This document shows positions 58,467-64,000 of a DNA stretch of 64,000 bases, piece by piece (positions within the stretch are counted from its first letter, which is position 1; every line of letters begins with the position of its first letter). The translations under genes were made by a program, and so were the position numbers. The DNA is from Entomortierella parvispora (Eukaryota; Mortierellomycota; Mortierellomycetes; Mortierellales; Mortierellaceae): contig OY752140.1 in NCBI GenBank assembly GCA_963573315.1, positions 682,001 through 746,000 on the forward strand, written 5' to 3'. The notes beneath the pieces were generated by a model that searched no databases, had not been told where the DNA came from, and saw only the letters and a list, made by a program, of their open reading frames with translations.

Positions 58467-61243
58467 ATGTTCAAGAACATCTTTAATACCCCCGAGTCCC
58501 TCAGAGGCGCCATGTAATTCAGCGAGTCTTGAAACCGCCCCACCTCCATGGCCAATGCTTTTGAGCGGGTCTGCCTGCAACTCACTAACTGACTGGCCTT
58601 GACAATTTTTCCTTTGGGGGCACTATAGTTTGGGGCAGGATGACATTCGGGCACGAAGTCAGCAAGGGTAAATATAAGGACAGCATGCAAAAGAAGAGTG
58701 TAGCGGCGGGCACGTTCATGACCTTTTTGCACATCAAGTTTTGATATATTTTTTTTTATTCATTATAGATTACAAGCTGTGAGATCAGGCGTGGAAAGTC
58801 TTCGAACAGTGCTCGCCAACAACCCAGCGCCAAGTGAGACAGGAGGAAGTGGAAGCGGTCTATCACGCGATTCAACTGGGATAGAGGATTCAGGTCGTTT
58901 GAACGAGGCAAAGACAGGCGCCAACTCTGCAGTGACGCGTGGTCGATCGGGGTCTTGGTCGTTGTTGCCGCCTTCGCTTTCTGGGAGGTCCCATGCATTC
59001 AATAGTTCGTCTTCATCCTCGTCTTCGTCAGTTTCCGCCCAGACAGAGAGGAATCGTACTGGATATCGACCTGGGGGAGGAGAAATGGATGGAACTTCAG
59101 AAACGACGAGTCGGCCCAATTCTTTGACGGGTTCATCGTCCATCACGGAATCTGTTGCAGAGTCGATCAAGAGTTTGAGTACCGGCCTTGGCTTGGCGCA
59201 ATTGACTGGCGGTTTGGGTCTAACGGGCATCAGCGGTCTTCATCCACATCATGGCTCAGGATCTGGGTATGGACCAGGCTCAAGTTCGGGATCAAATCCT
59301 TCTTCTCATCCTAGAAGGGGGACCATGGATACGAGTCAGGCATCACAATCTTCGATGGTTACGACGGCATCTGGATCCCAGACGAGAAAGCACCCAATGC
59401 TGTTATCGAACCGGGGTCGCGTTTGGACTTGGAACGGACAGGAGGGTGTAGATGCTGAAGATTTTGTAGGAAGTGGGCCACCAGGGTTAGGACTCAAGAC
59501 TGGGGCGCAGACAGAAGAAGCTGCCAGGGAGACAGAAGCAAGGTTGACTAGGCTCCGCGAACAGGAGGATGCTTCGCTTGCACGAAGCCGAAGGATGCCC
59601 GAGGTTGAACTGATGGCTCAAAGGTAAACCAAAAAAGCAACCGATTGAACCAACATACACTTCGGTTTTAGGAAGGTTTTTTTTTGTGCCTCTTTACTCA
59701 TGAACCCCTTTTCGCTGTTGTTTGAAATCCATAGATACCAGGATTCTTGGAAAGAGATCCACGAACATACTGCTCGCAATGCTGAGAAAGCAGATGTAGG
59801 AAACAAGGATCCATTGCTGGTTCATTTTACTTTTTATCTCGTTTTAACGTTTCTGATCTCTATTTTGTTGGCTATTCTAGAATGCGGATGAAATTTTAGG
59901 AAAGGTTTTGGAGCTTTGCCAACGTCATGTTGAGGTTTCGAGTTTGATGGAGACAGAATGCAAAGGATTGAAAGAGTTGGGCAAGAGTCTGGACGACATG
60001 GTTGTGGTATCAGGTAGCTGCCTTGCTGGGTTGAGAATTTCCTGGATGCCTTGATATCTTGACTAGCTGATTTATTTTTCTTTCTCTTTCTCTTTCAAAG
60101 GCAATATTCACAAGAAACTGATGGGCTTAGAGGCCATGATTGAAAAGCTGGAAGAGGGTCATGAAGAAATGTCTTTGGCAGACTGGAAAAAATCAAAGGT
60201 CATGGAGCTCGACAAATATATGGAATCAAAGAGGTAAAGTGAAGAGGAAGAGAAAGATTTCTTCCCATCTTTTTTTCTTCTTGTCTCTCATTTTATTTCT
60301 TCTTTTCTTTTTTGATAGAAATGAGCTATGGGACAAGGCAGAGGTGCTTTCGACTAGAAGCGGACAGTTTCAAAAAGAAGAGACGGCCAGGAAACTCAAG
60401 CTGTATCAAAGCCAGTTCGAATCCGATATGGCGCACTTTCGGAGAACGCAGAAAGAAAAGGAGCAGGAACTGCTATGGAAAGCAGCCCAACAGGACCCCA
60501 CGATTCAAGAGCAGCTACGGGACATGTCTACGATCCCCAAGGAAAGCGAGGATCTAAACACTGCTTCTGACGACCCTACTGTGACATCGTCTTCCTCCTC
60601 GGCTACGAAATCAAGGGACGAGTTTCTGTTTGGGGCCAGGATACCTAGTAGCGCCGCTGTTTTCGCAACGGCGTCTAAACTCTTGTCGTCTTTGGAATCT
60701 GCAAGAAGAGGGCAGGGAGCGAATTTTGAAGGCTCCAATTACCTTGAGGCCTCTTCTGCTCCTAGATCCCGCATGCCCCGGACAAGAGAGCCCTCGACCT
60801 CCCTTCTTGCCTTGGAAGACACCGAGGATTGGAGAGACAAGGAAGATCTTGATAATTTCTTGGGACCGGCAACCGAAGAGAATGAGGTCAATAGTGATCT
60901 TAAACTCGTGCCGAAACTAGTCCAAAGCGATTACGAAGAAGAGGGAGAGGACAAGAAAGAAACCATCATCCTGCAGGATGTGGAGTATGAGGATGAGGCG
61001 TCCGAGCTGATGCTTGGTAACTGCAGTGCCGAGGAAGAGAACGATGCCGAAGAAGAGACGACGGAAGAAGAATCGAGTGAAGACGAAGAAGACGAGGAGG
61101 AAGAGGACCTAGACCCCATCGCGAAGGCGCGCCAGGCGCGAGCCGCCGCGGCCGCTGCAGCAGCGGCAGCTGGTCACAAAACCTCAACAGGCTCGACAAT
61201 ATCCGCTTTCTCTGCTTTGGCCAAACACTCATCCACGTCTTGA
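58467..61243 (+). CDS. dysbindin-like BLOC-1 subunit, 717 aa
   Basis: Exons 58467-58513 (tentative), 58769-59623, 59735-59795, 59881-60013, 60101-60233 and 60319-61243; total length divides into codons. Exon 2 opens with A|TTA CAA GCT without an ATG, so an upstream exon is needed; MFKNIFNTPESLRGA with a GTAATT donor fits the phase. After a Ser/Gly-rich region the segment RYQDSWKEIHEHTARNAEKAD, then coiled coil to FESDMAHFRRTQKEKEQ, follows the pattern of human dysbindin (YEDTWAALHRRAK ... FQQDMEQYLS). The C terminus is acidic with a poly-Ala run. BLOC-1 acts in endosomal sorting to lysosome-related organelles. Confidence 0.75.
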
Positions 61244-61445
61244 TTATAAAAGTTGATTTTTGATAATGTTTTTGCAAGTCGTTTTTATTTCATGAAGTGG
61301 GGGTAATTGTAATTGTATAGCTGTTTTGTTGCTGGGAGAAAAAAAGAAAAGAAAAAAATGCATGATGACAATGAACATTGCACAGACCCTGGTTTCCCTA
61401 TTCCTTTCCCTTTTTTTTCTTAATAGTTCACTCGGGAGATACCTA
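61244..61445. other. convergent 3' region
   Basis: Short spacer between the dysbindin and kinase genes; no gene. Confidence 0.5.
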
Positions 61446-63344
61446 TTACTCGTCGTCTCCGTCATGATGCAAGGTCACAGAACTGAAATTGGCAAACAGG
61501 TTCTTGGCTCCAGGGTGTTGAAGAACCAGCTCCTCGCCCTCGATATCCAAACTGACCGACTCCTGCATGGCTCGGAAATTGATCGCGTCGGCTCCGAACG
61601 AGGGTTGGGGTATGATCGGTGGAGGCAAATGACGCAACAGTGCCCAATTGGTGGTCTTGAAGAACGGATGAGATTTCACATCACTGGCCCCGGCTTTGGA
61701 CCCTAACCGGAGTTGATCGTCCTTGATCAAAAGTTTCCGGATAACAGATTTGCACAGCGAAGACACCTGTTGTGCGCCTGCATGATCTGGGAATTGGACA
61801 TCGGTGTGCAAGATCGAGTGGAACGTCGCATTACGGTCCTTGCCCTTGAACGGCGTCACTCCAAAAAGCATCTCGTACATTAGGATTCCCAATGTCCACC
61901 AATCTACAGCTGATGTGTGCCCCGTTCCCTTGATAACCTCGGGCGCAATATACTCTGCGAAGGAAAAAAAATGATGAGGCTTGTTAATTAGCTGACCAAT
62001 CCGAATCAATCGAGGGTTTCGTCACATCCCAAGGCATTGGAGTATATCTTGAACATGTACCTTCAGTGCCAACAAAGCTATTTGTCCTGAGATTGGCTAT
62101 GCAAGATTTGGTATCAATGGCGGGGGGCATGGAGGGGGAGCCGTTCTTGACCACCGTGGGCTCGCCAGCTGGGGACGATTGCTTGGAGAGATCGAAATCC
62201 GTCAACATGATGTGTCCTGTCTGGTGCAGCAAAATATCTAGGGGTAGTGAAAAAAGAACAATGCGCAGATGTGAGCCAACAATAAATTCCTCGCGTGGCT
62301 CTCAAATGTCCATGAGACAAGAAACAAAAAAACTAGGCCTTGTCTTTTACTTACTCTCTGGCTTGAGGTCTCGGTAGATGAATCCCATCAAGTGCAGGTA
62401 CTCAAGAGCAGCAATAACTTCTGCCGCGTAGAATTTTGCGTCCTCCTCTTGCAAGTATTTCCCAGGCCGGGTTTGAAGTGCTAATAGGTTGATTTTTTTT
62501 GATGTGGGGCCAATTTGAGATGGTTCGGGTTAACGGCCCATTGCTTCGTTATAAATAGGCTTGTCCAGTAGGGGTGCCTGACAAATCCTCCTCCACAGAG
62601 ACACACTCACCTCTAAAGAACTCGCCACCCATGCAATACTCCATGCACAGATAAAGGTAGTCTTCCGACTGGAATGAATGGTATAATGTGACGATGAAGG
62701 GGTGGTTCGACGTGGCCAGGATCTCCTGCTCTGCAAAGGCTCGCTTAATCTTGTTGCGCTTGATCATTTCTTTCTTTGACAACACTAGAGGATGAAGGGA
62801 TCAGAAATGTCAAGTTAGCATCCGACGATTGCTATGGATCCATCAAAAGGTTTCAAGAGTTATGTCTGCCGCAAATACCTTTCATGGCATAGAGTCGATC
62901 CGTGTCTTTTTGACGAACAAGATACACCTTTCCAACATCGCCTTTGCCAAGTAGCCGGATCTTGACAAAGCTGCTGGGCGTCACCTCGACCGTCTTTTTC
63001 TTGATCGAGTTGGAAGAGTATGTGCGACGGAAGGCGCCTCTTCGGAGGTCCAGTGCAGAGCCGTTGGGACTCTTTGGAATGTTAAGATGGAGACCACCGC
63101 CGTTGAGTTTGGGCGATGGAGAAGATGATGGGCTCAAACTGCTATGGCCCGCCGTTGAATCGGTAGCGGTGGTGGTCATGGAGGAGGCGGTCATGTTGGA
63201 GCGGATCGAGCTGTTTGATTTGGCAAGGGCTGATGGAGCCAACGGTCCGTTGTTCCTGTCTGCAGCTCCAGGATTGCTGGCGAGGGCGTCGTCAAGAGTG
63301 GCCTTTGCGCTGGGGGTCGAGGCGACTCTCCGGAGGAACTGCAT
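61446..63344 (-). CDS. AGC protein kinase, Fpk1/Kin82/nrc-2 type (5' end uncertain)
   Basis: Exons complement of 62879-63344, 62611-62784, 62355-62480, 62061-62237 and 61446-61954, all in phase; 483 aa if ATG at 63344 is the start. [19 protein letters not shown] (ATP loop), YAMKVLSK (catalytic Lys), [23 protein letters not shown] (DFD instead of DFG, as in Fpk1/nrc-2), [15 protein letters not shown] (activation loop) and a C-terminal hydrophobic region are visible. Fpk kinases activate phospholipid flippases and control polar growth. The sequence FLRRVAS at the presumed start is usually internal in this family, and TTCAATGCAG just before it reads as an acceptor, so upstream exons probably exist, perhaps past 64000. 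Confidence 0.85.
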
Positions 63345-63930
63345 TGAACAAAGGACAAAAGAGGGTTAGCCTGGGAGCCATCAGTTGCGGGCACACACCG
63401 GATGCCAGAGGATGATGAAGAATTTGCATTACAAACGACATTCCACCGATGAATGAGTATCACAGGGAAGGGGGAAAGGGGAAAAGGAGAAGGAGAGAAA
63501 GGGAGGAGGGAGGAGGAGGTGGTGGCAGTGGAGGAGATGAGCACAGGAAGGCCAGCCCAGATTAAGATGCAGAGATGACGAGAAGAGACAGTAGGGCAAC
63601 GGATGCTGTTCGTTAGTTGCAGGCCGCCGCAGCTGGAGAAGAAGGGAACAGGGAACAGGGAGAGTGGAGAAGGGAGGAGGGAGAAGCAGAGCTGGGTGCT
63701 GTGCCTGTAGAATGAATGGATTACTGAATGAATTGAATTGAATGAAAGAGTCAAGAAGGATGAAGGGGATGATGAGCCAACAAAGAAGAGCCAGAAAGGG
63801 AAAGGAAGCCAAAGGGACTCTCTCTTTCTCTCCGCTATTGCAATAGTACAGTGCACTGTAATGTTCTACTGCAGTTCTTGGGTCTGCTCTCCTTCTTCTC
63901 TCTCTCTCTCTTCTCTCTCTTTCTCTCTCT

Positions 63931-63966
<36 letters not shown>

Positions 63967-64000
63967 CTCTTCTCCCTTCTTTCGCCACCATCTTGCTCCG
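63345..64000. other. kinase upstream region with CT microsatellite
   Basis: CT/TCTC repeat at 63893-63975; G-rich purine tract at 63465-63530. May hold 5' UTR or additional exons of the kinase gene; none can be fixed. Confidence 0.45.

Overview
The window is nuclear DNA of a filamentous fungus. NST1, PacC/Rim101, an Fpk1/nrc-2-type AGC kinase and a vacuolar-type sugar transporter mark it as fungal. Short GT-AG introns, Ser/Gln-rich regulators, an HSPA12-like Hsp70 and a fungal dysbindin suggest an early-diverging lineage, most likely Mucoromycota and perhaps Mortierella-like; that placement is inference. Genes were modelled from reading frames, splice signals and intron phase.

Layout. 0-26 kb: a tiny Ser-rich protein gene (+), a 959-aa low-complexity protein (-), a coiled-coil protein (-) divergent from an HSPA12-like Hsp70 (+), a TMF/Sgm1-type golgin (+), a poly-Gln bHLH regulator (-) and NST1 (-). 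26.70-35.85 kb: a 9,152-bp DNA transposon with 21-bp terminal inverted repeats (20 of 21 match) and a perfect 8-bp target duplication. It carries an apparently intact Mutator-like (MULE) transposase, a Myb/SANT-like gene with one in-frame stop, and a two-nuclease protein. That last protein has an XPG/FEN1-type flap-nuclease domain at its N terminus and a TnpB/Fanzor-type RuvC nuclease at its C terminus; all active-site acids are present but there is one in-frame TAG. It is the most striking object here. A small foldable segment sits between its stop and the right terminal repeat, where a guide RNA could be encoded. 35.9-40.6 kb: mitochondrial IF1 (-) and succinyl-CoA ligase alpha (+) share a divergent promoter, followed by a sugar transporter (+). 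41-47.8 kb: a secreted orphan protein (-), a DHA2-type MFS exporter (-) and RPS19 (+). 48-53.1 kb: a cluster of four tiny paralogous Ser/Lys-rich protein genes, three sharing a 3'-UTR motif. 55-64 kb: PacC/Rim101 (+) with inverted GCCAAG sites upstream, a dysbindin-like BLOC-1 subunit (+) and an AGC kinase (-) whose 5' end may lie beyond the window.

The element sits between the NST1 5' region and the IF1 3' UTR, just past the IF1 AATAAA signal. Its transposase could mobilise it. The nuclease fusion could cut DNA under RNA guidance and trim flaps; this is inference from domain content.
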